A stretch of 7,189 bases of DNA. Origin: Lachnospiraceae bacterium (lineage in GTDB: Bacteria > Bacillota > Clostridia > Lachnospirales > Lachnospiraceae). A program made the translations under genes and the position numbers. The DNA is taken from the NCBI GenBank assembly GCA_003535955.1, contig DPZM01000141.1, positions 1-7,189 of the forward strand, written 5' to 3'. A model generated the notes under the pieces. It had not been told where the DNA came from and made no database searches. It saw only the letters and a program-made list of their open reading frames with translations. Below are positions 1 to 6,198 of this stretch, in pieces; the stretch's first letter is position 1; every line of letters starts with the position of its first letter.

Positions 1-965
1 TCGTTAGCCTCGATGATGTCGAAGTCCTCGATCTTGTAGCCGGCCTTAGCCATAGCCTTACGTGTAGCTGCAACAGGCCCGATACCCATGATAGTGGGAT
101 CAACGCCTGCAAGAGCACCTGCAACGAAGGTAGCCATGGGCTTAACGCCTAATTCCTTAGCCTTCTCCTCGCTCATTACAACTACGGCTGCAGCACCGTC
201 ATTTATACCTGATGCGTTACCTGCTGTTACGAATCCGTCGGGATTGATGGGACGGAGCTTAGCAAGTCCTTCTATTGTAGAGCCCTGACGGGGACCTTCA
301 TCCGTATCAAATACAACTGTTTCTTTCTTCTTCTTAACTTCTACGGGAACTATCTCTTCCTTGAACTCGCCGTTCTCGATAGCAGCGCATGCCTTGAGCT
401 GGCTCTTAAGAGCGAACTCATCAAGCTCTTCCCTGGTAAGGTTCCACTGCCTGGCGATATTATCAGCAGTTGTAATCATATGATAATCATTGAACGCATC
501 CCAGAGGGCATCCTTAACCATGGTGTCTACAAGACCGCCCTGGCTCTGTGAGGGCCACATCATCCTGTAACCGTAACGTCCATTGGGGATTGCGAAGGGA
601 GCCATTGACATGTTCTCCATACCGCCTGCTACAACAACATCGGCATCTCCTGCCATTATCATCTGTGCTGCCTGGTTAACACAGTTAAGACCCGAACCGC
701 ACACTACGTTAGAAGTAACTGCGGGTGTCTCGATGGGAAGACCTGCCTTGATGGATGCCTGACGGGCTACGTTCTGGCCCTGGCCTGCCTGGATAACACA
801 ACCCATGTAAACATGCTCTACATCTGAGGGCTGTATACCTGCACGGTTAACAGCTTCCTTGATTACTATAGCTCCCAGATCAGCTACGGGAATGGTTGAT
901 AATGAACCGCCCATTGTACCGATAGCTGTACGGCAAGCACTTGCGATAACGACTTTTTTTGACAT
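1..965 (-). CDS. thlA: Acetyl-CoA C-acetyltransferase (thiolase), 3' end cut by window edge
   Basis: This enzyme condenses two acetyl-CoA to acetoacetyl-CoA, the first step of the butyrate/butanol pathway in clostridia (family knowledge). About 321 residues are visible, against roughly 390 usual for the family. The protein begins [16 protein letters not shown]. The nucleophilic cysteine is Cys89 in [16 protein letters not shown] follows, and the late [10 protein letters not shown] segment is present. The frame runs off the window at EANE, the start of the conserved NEAFA motif, so the catalytic His and second Cys lie outside. I chose the ATG at 965 because GGAGG (973-977) is 7 nt away; the in-frame ATG at 971 is only 1 nt from that site. 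The gene has its own promoter and Rex operator and is probably the first gene of a butyrate operon continuing beyond the window (inference). A degradative paralogue such as AtoB is possible, but the Rex site favours the fermentative role. Confidence 0.95.
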   Translation of the reverse strand, partial: MSKKVVIASACRTAIGTMGGSLSTIPVADLGAIVIKEAVNRAGIQPSDVEHVYMGCVIQAGQGQNVARQASIKAGLPIETPAVTSNVVCGSGLNCVNQAAQMIMAGDADVVVAGGMENMSMAPFAIPNGRYGYRMMWPSQSQGGLVDTMVKDALWDAFNDYHMITTADNIARQWNLTREELDEFALKSQLKACAAIENGEFKEEIVPVEVKKKKETVVFDTDEGPRQGSTIEGLAKLRPINPDGFVTAGNASGINDGAAAVVVMSEEKAKELGVKPMATFVAGALAGVDPTIMGIGPVAATRKAMAKAGYKIEDFDIIEAN

Positions 966-998
966 TTGCATACCTCCGTTGTGAAATGTTATATTGAC

Positions 999-1016
999 TT
1001 GTTAATTTTTTAACAG
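999..1016. promoter_or_regulatory. Rex (redox-sensing repressor) operator
   Basis: The sequence is TTGTTAA, four T, then TTAACAG. This matches the Rex consensus TTGTTAA-N4-TTAACAA at 13 of 14 defined positions. It lies between the predicted transcription start (about 1022) and the thiolase ribosome site, where a bound repressor would block transcription. Rex leaves DNA when NADH/NAD+ is high, and thiolase/butyrate genes are known Rex targets in clostridia. Function here is inferred from the site. Confidence 0.85.
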
Positions 1017-1028
1017 TGTCCAACAAAA

Positions 1029-1057
1029 ATTATATCATAGCAGATACCCTATGACAA
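1029..1057 (-). promoter_or_regulatory. Sigma-A promoter of the thiolase gene, extended -10
   Basis: The -35 is TTGTCA (1052-1057), then exactly 17 nt, then a perfect TATAAT (1029-1034). TGA immediately before it makes a TGN extended -10. The predicted start is near 1022, giving a leader of about 57 nt that contains the Rex operator. One mismatch to consensus suggests a strong promoter when not repressed, fitting a highly expressed fermentation gene. Confidence 0.85.
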
Positions 1058-1067
1058 CTAAATTTTC

Positions 1068-1221
1068 TAAGTGCTCTACTTGTCATCTCCACTAAGCTCG
1101 AAAAGTCTTCGTTTCACTCCGGTCCGTGCTAAACAAACATCCCCCGGATGTTTAGCACCCTCGCTAACCATCGATGACCGGTTCGCACTAAACTCGTGCA
1201 ATACCTCATTAAGTGCTCTAC
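1068..1221. repeat. Structured intergenic element flanked by 12-nt direct repeats
   Basis: Identical copies of TAAGTGCTCTAC lie at 1068-1079 and 1210-1221, enclosing 130 nt with no convincing gene. Inside is a hairpin at 1126-1158: AAACATCC (1135-1142) pairs with GGATGTTT (1146-1153), and GTGCT (1126-1130) pairs with AGCAC (1154-1158) across a 4-nt bulge. CCGGTC (1119-1124) can pair with GACCGG (1176-1181) and enclose that hairpin. A smaller GCAC/GTGC hairpin is near 1185-1199. The element sits between the hpf terminator and the thiolase promoter, so it is not obviously a leader of either gene. It could be a non-autonomous mobile repeat with a target duplication, or a small RNA. I do not recognise the family. 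Confidence 0.6.
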
Positions 1222-1223
1222 AC

Positions 1224-1274
1224 AAAAAAGATAAGGGGAGCATCAATTTCTTAATTGAAATCGAAGTCCCCTTT
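1224..1274 (-). terminator. Rho-independent terminator of hpf
   Basis: In the minus-strand transcript, AAGGGGA (complement of 1267-1273) pairs with TCCCCTT (complement of 1233-1239). A run of six T follows (complement of 1224-1229). The 27-nt interior can form a smaller CAATT/AATTG hairpin, giving a two-part stem. It begins about 37 nt past the hpf stop codon and fits termination there. Confidence 0.7.
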
Positions 1275-1310
1275 AATCCCTCGTTCACTGTTATTTACTT
1301 ATTAATTACC

Positions 1311-1838
1311 TTATACCTCAGGCTCGATCAGTCCGTATGTATTGCCCTTCCTCTTATACACTACGTTTACCTGATCCGTCTCCGCATTGCAGAATACGTA
1401 GAACCCATGTCCTAAGAGCTCCATCTGCACACATGCATCCTCAGGATACATGGGCTTGATGTCAAACCTCTTGCTTCTTACGATCTTGATCTCGTCGTCC
1501 TCTTCGTAGTCCTTCTCCATGAATTCTTCCTTGAGTGAACCGGAGCCGAACTTACCATCCGCAATCTTGTTCTTATACTTCTTAAGCTGTCTCTCGATGA
1601 TCTCCTCAACCAGGTCGATCGATACATACATATCGTTACTTACCTGCTCCGACCTGATGATGCTTCCCTTAACCGGGATGGTTACTTCTATCTTCTGACG
1701 ATCCTTCTCTACGCTCAGAGTCACATGCACCTCAGTATCCGGTGTAAAGTAACGTTCGAGCTTGCCTATCTTATCTTCTACTGCACTCTTGAGTCCCTCC
1801 GTTAGATCAATGTTCTTGCCGACAATGACAAATTTCAT
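1311..1838 (-). CDS. hpf: Ribosome hibernation promoting factor, long form (HPF/RaiA/YvyD family)
   Basis: Long HPF binds the 30S subunit near the decoding centre and dimerises ribosomes into inactive 100S particles in slow growth or stress (family knowledge). The 175-residue protein has the two expected parts. The N-terminal ribosome-binding domain covers about 1-98 and starts MKFVIVGKNIDLTEGLK. An acidic linker (about 103-118) follows. The C-terminal dimerisation domain covers about 121-173, with KRFDIKPMYPEDA and VNVVYKRKGNTYGLIEP. I place the start at ATG 1838 because AAGGGGGTGA (1844-1853) is 5 nt upstream. A GTG at 1847, which would add three residues, overlaps that ribosome site and is unlikely. 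The gene has its own promoter and a terminator, so it can be a single-gene unit, although read-through from the HD-GYP gene is possible since no terminator is visible between them. Confidence 0.95.
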   Translation of the reverse strand: MKFVIVGKNIDLTEGLKSAVEDKIGKLERYFTPDTEVHVTLSVEKDRQKIEVTIPVKGSIIRSEQVSNDMYVSIDLVEEIIERQLKKYKNKIADGKFGSGSLKEEFMEKDYEEDDEIKIVRSKRFDIKPMYPEDACVQMELLGHGFYVFCNAETDQVNVVYKRKGNTYGLIEPEV

Positions 1839-1874
1839 ATCTGTCACCCCCTTCTGGTGCTTATATTTTATGTA

Positions 1875-1903
1875 ATTATAACATTTATAACATTTTCTTG
1901 CAA
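1875..1903 (-). promoter_or_regulatory. Promoter of hpf, extended -10
   Basis: TATAAT (1875-1880) is preceded by TGT, giving an extended -10. Seventeen nt upstream is TTGCAA (1898-1903), a 4/6 match to the -35 consensus. The predicted start is about 30 nt before the hpf start codon. The -10 region lies in two tandem copies of ATGTTATAA. Confidence 0.65.
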
Positions 1904-1918
1904 TGTAAGAAGTAGCGG

Positions 1919-4096
1919 CTACTCAGCCTGGAAATTCCTTATCCCTTCACCAAGCATCGACTCATGAGCCCTGCTTATCTCCCTTACTTCCTCGGCCGAT
2001 TCCACAAATATCTTCGCTATCTGAGGATCGAACTGGGTGCCGGCCCCTTCCTCTATTATTGACATGGCCTTCTCAAAGGAGAAGGGTTCCTTATAGCTCC
2101 TCTTGGATACAAGGGCGTCAAACACATCTGCAACAGCCATGATACGGGCCGATAACGGAATGTCCTCACCCGCCTTGCCGGAGGGATAGCCCGAACCGTC
2201 CCAGCGTTCGTGATGGTAGGTGGCCAGGTTCTTGGCCTCCTTAAGGTATCCGGTATCCGATACAAGGGACATGGCGGAAGCGATTATCTGGTTACCTGCG
2301 GTCGTGTGACTCTTCATGACCGTAAATTCCTCATCCGTAAGCCTTCCGGGCTTATTAAGGATCGTATCCGAAACCATGATCTTACCCACGTCATGAAGGG
2401 GAGCCGAGTTAGCGACATCCTCCATATATTCATCAGTGAGTATATCCGGATACATGCCCTTCTCTCTCATCTTCCGTGTGATAAGTCTTACATATGCAGC
2501 GGTTTTTCGGACATGGTCACCGGTATTCTTATCACGGCTCTCGACAAGGTCTGCGAGAACATAGATAAGACCGTGCTGCATGTGGGCAATCTCTTCTTCC
2601 TTGGCGTTAGCATCTTCAAGGTAGTTGACTGTCTCGGCGATGGTTTTGCTGAGCGATTCGTACAGGTTCTCGATCTCATCGCCAGTTGATATATCAAGAT
2701 GCTGAAGGCGGTCGACACTTATATCGAGTGACTCTTCCGTATCATAAGCGAACTTCCTTGCCGACAGAGTCATGGCCGCTATAGGATAGATAAGATGATA
2801 ATCAACCAGCCAGATGCACAGGGCCAGGATAAATATATAGAAGCCTACGAAAAGGGAGAATACCTTGGTCATGTAGTTGAGGCAGGCTATCCTTATGTCC
2901 TCCACCTGAATGTCTGCGGCGGCATAACAAACACATTCACCCTTGGAATTATAGACCGGTTCAAATACTGTCAACAGATTCCCGTATAGGGTATTATCCA
3001 TTAATGGTTCTATGGGAGTACCCGATATAAGGTCATTCCGGTAAGGCTTCAGATAATCCTCATATTCAATGACGTCGCCGGGTTCCTGACCCTTTACTTC
3101 TGCCGTGTCAAGGTCGAACACAACATGGACGCCGTCCTCCATGAACTTATATACATAAATATATTCTATATCCGGATTGCCGGCCCTTATCTTCCCGAGC
3201 CTTCCTTCAACCGACCTGTATTCGGGTGACGAAGGATCCATCTTAAGATAGTCATCTATCTTCTCGGGATCGAGACAGCCTGCCGAAAGCCGTGCCGCAG
3301 ATGTGCATGAATGGGTATACTGCCTCATGGCAAAATTGTCATACAGGATATAGCTTATCACGGTCGTAACTATCGCAACACACACCATGATCACCGATAT
3401 GATAAGAACGATCTTGCTGCGAAGAGACCATGACCTGGTTATATTCTTCCTGGATTCATACAGGGCTTCCCCGGAAAGCGGTGCCTGCCGCCAGCCCGTA
3501 AGCCGAAGACCCGGCTTTAACCTGTCGGGAATAAGCCTGATCACTATAAAGGCAAGAACAACAGTGATCGCCTTGTCAACAAGGTCTATCGTAACATCCG
3601 ATATCATCTGGGCCCAGAAAACATTGAGTGTCCCGTTGGCCAGCAGGGTCCTTGCAAAGGGTGCCGATATACCCTCGCCCATCCCGTAGCCGTAGAGCAG
3701 ATAAGTAAGTACGGAACCCAGTGCGCCTCCTATAAAAGCAAACACAGGAATAGTCAGAAGAGATTTTGTAAACCTGTCAAACCAGCCCTTGCTCGCAAAA
3801 TAAGCTCCCGATGCCGCGATCATGGTACTTAATACCACGTAATAAGCATTGCCGGGATTGCCCCGCATATTTATGATGTTATTAAGGTATCCTACAACGA
3901 TTCCCGGAAGATAGCCTCCAAGCACTGCCGCCACAAGTGTTCCGACGTTATCAAGATATAAAGGCAGGTTGAAATGACTCACCGTGCGCGGAAGGATAAA
4001 ATTGACGAGCACAGCTCCCGCATAGAAAAGAATCTGGAAGATCAGATATTTATGACCTGCAAATCCGGTTAATTTATCGTCACGTTCTTTAAACAT
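1919..4096 (-). CDS. Multi-pass membrane HD-GYP protein, predicted cyclic-di-GMP phosphodiesterase
   Basis: HD-GYP proteins hydrolyse cyclic-di-GMP (some act on cGAMP). The 725 residues divide as follows. Residues about 16-190 form some five hydrophobic segments, including LDNVGTLVAAVLGGYLPG at 48-65, a pattern I associate with ECF-transporter S-component-like membrane sensors. A transmembrane segment at about 228-252 leads to an extracellular region (about 255-408), possibly Cache-like. A last transmembrane segment (about 411-433), a HAMP-like/coiled region (about 434-505) and the HD-GYP domain (about 507-700) follow. The metal and catalytic residues appear complete: Glu519, His528, His568-Asp569 with Lys572, His597, His628-His629, Asp657, and GYP at 636-638. 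The start at 4096 has GGGGTGAT 4 nt upstream, close to the extended Shine-Dalgarno. The ligand is unknown, and the substrate is inferred from the family. Confidence 0.9.
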   Translation of the reverse strand: MFKERDDKLTGFAGHKYLIFQILFYAGAVLVNFILPRTVSHFNLPLYLDNVGTLVAAVLGGYLPGIVVGYLNNIINMRGNPGNAYYVVLSTMIAASGAYFASKGWFDRFTKSLLTIPVFAFIGGALGSVLTYLLYGYGMGEGISAPFARTLLANGTLNVFWAQMISDVTIDLVDKAITVVLAFIVIRLIPDRLKPGLRLTGWRQAPLSGEALYESRKNITRSWSLRSKIVLIISVIMVCVAIVTTVISYILYDNFAMRQYTHSCTSAARLSAGCLDPEKIDDYLKMDPSSPEYRSVEGRLGKIRAGNPDIEYIYVYKFMEDGVHVVFDLDTAEVKGQEPGDVIEYEDYLKPYRNDLISGTPIEPLMDNTLYGNLLTVFEPVYNSKGECVCYAAADIQVEDIRIACLNYMTKVFSLFVGFYIFILALCIWLVDYHLIYPIAAMTLSARKFAYDTEESLDISVDRLQHLDISTGDEIENLYESLSKTIAETVNYLEDANAKEEEIAHMQHGLIYVLADLVESRDKNTGDHVRKTAAYVRLITRKMREKGMYPDILTDEYMEDVANSAPLHDVGKIMVSDTILNKPGRLTDEEFTVMKSHTTAGNQIIASAMSLVSDTGYLKEAKNLATYHHERWDGSGYPSGKAGEDIPLSARIMAVADVFDALVSKRSYKEPFSFEKAMSIIEEGAGTQFDPQIAKIFVESAEEVREISRAHESMLGEGIRNFQAE

Positions 4097-4130
4097 TCTA
4101 TCACCCCGATATCGTTATACCCTGTACCTG

Positions 4131-4159
4131 ATTATAACTCATTCGAATATGTTTTTAAA
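4131..4159 (-). promoter_or_regulatory. Candidate promoter of the HD-GYP gene
   Basis: A perfect TATAAT (4131-4136) lies 17 nt from TTTAAA (4154-4159), a 4/6 match to the -35 consensus. The expected start near 4124 gives a leader of about 28 nt. The spacer contains the palindrome ATTCGAAT (4141-4148). The weak -35 suggests modest or activator-dependent expression. Confidence 0.5.
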
Positions 4160-4163
4160 TAGG

Positions 4164-4191
4164 TGAAACAGGGAACCGTCCCCCTGTTTCA
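4164..4191. repeat. Palindromic REP-like element, core GGACGGTT (minus strand)
   Basis: A perfect 10-bp inverted repeat, TGAAACAGGG (4164-4173) and CCCTGTTTCA (4182-4191), encloses the 8-nt centre AACCGTCC. Read on the minus strand, the right part gives GGGGACGGTT, which also occurs at the end of the window within different arms. The element sits directly upstream of the HD-GYP promoter. It resembles the short palindromes linked to REP-associated tyrosine (Y1/IS200-like) transposases; that link is from memory and untested. Confidence 0.65.
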
Positions 4192-4206
4192 TGGTCATGA
4201 AAGCAC

Positions 4207-4238
4207 AAATATACCCCCGGAATCCCGAGGGTATATTT
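4207..4238 (-). terminator. Hairpin terminator downstream of the NlpC/P60 gene
   Basis: AAATATACCCCCGG (4207-4220) and CCGAGGGTATATTT (4225-4238) form a 14-bp stem with one mismatch (a G-U pair in the minus-strand RNA) and a 4-nt loop. It lies about 80 nt past the stop codon. The downstream T-run is short, so termination may be incomplete. The near-symmetric A/T flanks mean it could also act on the plus strand. A small perfect palindrome with 7-bp arms at 4245-4261 sits just before it in the transcript. Confidence 0.6.
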
Positions 4239-4318
4239 ATGTAGGAATTACACAGTAATTCTATGATTCTCATGTCTTCAGGGCTTCTCCCCCAAATGGG
4301 TTCTTCCCCATGATCTTC

Positions 4319-5905
4319 TTAGAAAATCCTTCTTACATCAAGTACACTTCTGTATCCTGCATTCGATACCTTGATACCGGTCTTGGCTGTACTTGCGTGT
4401 ACTATCTGGCCGCCGCCGATGTAAATACCTACATGGCCCGAGTAACATACGATATCGCCTGCCTGTGCATTCGCGAGTCCGCCTACGCTGTAACCCATGC
4501 TCCTCTGTGCACCTGACGAGTGAGGCAGTGATACACCGAAGTTCCTGTATACGGACATCGTAAATCCCGAACAGTCGGTACCACCCGTAAGTGAAGATCC
4601 GCCGTATACATAAGGGTTACCCACAAACTGAAGCGCGTAGTTGGCAACAGACGCACCCGGACCGCCGCCTGAAGCCGAGTAGCTTCCGCCACCGCCGCCG
4701 CTTGACTTGCCGCCCTTGCCGGACTTGCCGCTGCTCTTGCCCTTTGATGCAGCCCTGTTGGCTGCAGCCAGAGCTGCCTTCCTTGCTGCTTCCTCCTTGC
4801 GGATACGGGCTTCCTCTTCCGCCTTGCTCTCGGCCTTGGGGAATTCGGTCGATACTTTAACGTATTCCTTGCTTACCCAGCCGTCACCTTCCTCTATCGA
4901 AACCTTGCACCAGTTGTCATTCTCCTCAACAACCGTCAGCCTGTCCTCCATGGGAACAAGACCGAGAACCGGTGCATCAAGGCTGGCACTCTCTCTTACC
5001 TTAAGAGTTGTGGTCGTAACAACAGCCACGCGCTCGCCAACCTTCTTGGCCAGCTCAACTGCCGCATCACCGCTCACCACGAACTCACTCTTAACATAAC
5101 CGGTCACACTGCCGGACTTGATCTTATACCAGTCGCCATCCTTGTCCAGCCACTCACCGGCTGAATTGTTGTAGAGCTTACCTACAACCTGACCATCCTC
5201 ACTTGGGATATCCCTCACGTTAACATAGTAGGAAACCTGGGCTATTACCAGCTTGGAGAAATCCTCGTCAGAATCAAACTTACCGGCTGCGATCGCAACC
5301 TCAATGGTAGGTGCCTGAGATGCCTTCTTCTCAAGTATCTCATCAACCGATTCAACCTTAACCTTATTTGCGGATACGGAATCAGCCGATACAGAATTGC
5401 CTGAGACCGAATTACCTGAAACAGAGTTGGCCGATACCATATTGGCAGAGATCTGCGCTGCCCTCTCGGCTACCGCATCGGCTTCGGTCTGGGCTACGAG
5501 TTCCTTGGCTTCATCGGTCTCACTTACGGTTATGGTCGCTGCCATACCTACCACCGATTCGACTCCGAAGGTCTCGGCATCACGTACGGCCTTGGAAGCG
5601 GGTGTTTCAGCCTTGATCGAAATATCTATATTATCACTTGTGCTTGCCGTAAGGGTTCCCGCATCTTCTGCAACGGGATCATTGGCCTTGTTGTGTATAT
5701 TCTGTGCCTTCTGCATCGCAGCGCTTCTTGCACGCTCGGCCTTGATGTCCTTAAGGGAAGTACCGTTGCCGGTCACCAGAGCCCCGCCACTTGCGGGAAG
5801 TACGTTGGATGCTGTTGCCGCATATGTATCTACTGTAGGAAATCCTGTAACGACCATTGCGGTTACCGATAAAACTGCCGCAAATCTGATTACATTATTC
5901 TTCAT
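4319..5905 (-). CDS. Secreted NlpC/P60 peptidoglycan endopeptidase with two SH3b-like domains
   Basis: NlpC/P60 enzymes cut stem peptides of peptidoglycan during growth and division. The 528-residue protein starts with a signal peptide (1 to about 29; KNNVIR, a hydrophobic core, then TYA-A). A low-complexity, Ala/Ser-rich region contains five 5-residue repeats of SVSGN type (156-180). Two SH3b-like wall-binding domains follow (about 222-276, with YYVNVRDIPSEDGQVVGKL; about 291-351, with TTLKVRESASLDAPVLGLV). After an Ala/Glu/Lys helix-like stretch (about 355-388) and a Gly/Ser/Lys linker (about 388-418) comes the catalytic domain (419-528). Its triad is Cys445 (TDCSGF), His491 (GHVGIYIG) and His503 (IVHAS). 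The start has AAGGAG 5 nt upstream and its own promoter. No transmembrane or sortase motif is seen, so retention is probably by SH3b binding (inference). Confidence 0.93.
   Translation of the reverse strand: MKNNVIRFAAVLSVTAMVVTGFPTVDTYAATASNVLPASGGALVTGNGTSLKDIKAERARSAAMQKAQNIHNKANDPVAEDAGTLTASTSDNIDISIKAETPASKAVRDAETFGVESVVGMAATITVSETDEAKELVAQTEADAVAERAAQISANMVSANSVSGNSVSGNSVSADSVSANKVKVESVDEILEKKASQAPTIEVAIAAGKFDSDEDFSKLVIAQVSYYVNVRDIPSEDGQVVGKLYNNSAGEWLDKDGDWYKIKSGSVTGYVKSEFVVSGDAAVELAKKVGERVAVVTTTTLKVRESASLDAPVLGLVPMEDRLTVVEENDNWCKVSIEEGDGWVSKEYVKVSTEFPKAESKAEEEARIRKEEAARKAALAAANRAASKGKSSGKSGKGGKSSGGGGGSYSASGGGPGASVANYALQFVGNPYVYGGSSLTGGTDCSGFTMSVYRNFGVSLPHSSGAQRSMGYSVGGLANAQAGDIVCYSGHVGIYIGGGQIVHASTAKTGIKVSNAGYRSVLDVRRIF
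5366..5440 (-). repeat. Imperfect 15-nt tandem repeat encoding SVSxN pentapeptides
   Basis: Five consecutive 15-nt units encode MVSAN, SVSGN, SVSGN, SVSAD and SVSAN (residues 156-180 of the NlpC/P60 protein). Units differ mainly at synonymous positions and at the fourth and fifth codons. It lies in the low-complexity region between signal peptide and first SH3b domain, so copy-number changes would keep the frame and alter only spacer length. Confidence 0.8.
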
Positions 5906-5953
5906 ATAGTCTCCTTATTTATATCATCTGACATGTATTGCTGTACTCAGTTT

Positions 5954-5970
5954 GTAACATTTATTTAACA
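5954..5970 (-). promoter_or_regulatory. OmpR-family (WalR/PhoP-like) direct-repeat box
   Basis: On the minus strand the sequence is TGTTAA, 5 nt, TGTTAC, an exact match to the Bacillus WalR (YycF) box TGTWAH-N5-TGTWAH. It lies just downstream of the predicted start of the NlpC/P60 transcript, a position that would suit repression. B. subtilis PhoP recognises very similar repeats, so the regulator is not settled. Confidence 0.5.
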
Positions 5971-5980
5971 TCTTCGTGAA

Positions 5981-6009
5981 AATATACTACTGATTCCTGT
6001 TTTTGTCAA
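5981..6009 (-). promoter_or_regulatory. Sigma-A promoter of the NlpC/P60 gene
   Basis: A perfect -35 TTGACA (6004-6009) is followed by 17 nt and TATATT (5981-5986), one mismatch from the -10 consensus. The predicted start is near 5974, giving a leader of about 69 nt that includes one OmpR-type box. Confidence 0.75.
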
Positions 6010-6087
6010 CTCGAAAACCCGTAACACAATATATGGTATGTGATTTTTAAAAGACCGCTTCACTGTCTGTGCGGCTTAGAGGGCAAT

Positions 6088-6104
6088 TGTTAAATTTTTG
6101 TTAA
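6088..6104 (+). promoter_or_regulatory. Second OmpR-family (WalR/PhoP-like) direct-repeat box
   Basis: TGTTAA, 5 nt, TGTTAA on the plus strand again fits TGTWAH-N5-TGTWAH exactly. It is about 80 nt upstream of the NlpC/P60 -35, in the opposite orientation to the first box. It lies between the trxB terminator and that promoter, so the NlpC/P60 gene is the only likely target in view. Confidence 0.45.
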
Positions 6105-6142
6105 CGTTGTCACACAGGCTGCATTATGTGACTCTGTCTTGA

Positions 6143-6181
6143 GAATTAAAACGGACTGCCCATAAATCCGGCAATCCGTTT
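6143..6181 (-). terminator. Rho-independent terminator of trxB
   Basis: In the minus-strand RNA a 12-bp stem forms from the complements of 6170-6181 and 6149-6160, with one G-U pair and a 9-nt loop. A T-rich tail (TTTTAATTCTC) follows. It begins about 18 nt after the trxB stop codon. Confidence 0.8.
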
Positions 6182-6198
6182 CATACAATATAGGTTAA

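Noticed and set aside
1060..1225. raiA-motif RNA, known to occur near hpf/raiA genes
   Set aside because: The structured region is downstream of hpf and beyond its terminator, and I could not match it to a raiA-motif consensus from memory. A covariance-model search would decide.
1076..1288. A 70-residue minus-strand reading frame with a GTG start
   Set aside because: It begins before the hpf terminator, runs through the terminator stem and T-run and the direct-repeat element, and has no clear ribosome site. It is best explained as an open frame across structured non-coding DNA.
1071..1415. A 114-residue plus-strand reading frame
   Set aside because: It overlaps the element, the hpf terminator and the antisense of hpf, with no ribosome site or recognisable domain.
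2210..2689. A 159-residue plus-strand reading frame
   Set aside because: It is antisense to the HD-GYP catalytic domain, whose motifs are intact on the other strand.
5397..5909. A 170-residue plus-strand reading frame
   Set aside because: It is the antisense of the NlpC/P60 gene; its Ala/Ser/Thr-rich sequence mirrors the low-complexity coding strand.
6087..6104. A second Rex operator suggested by two TTGTTAA copies
   Set aside because: The two copies are in direct orientation with 11-nt period, not the inverted arrangement with a 4-nt gap that Rex needs. They fit an OmpR-type direct repeat instead.
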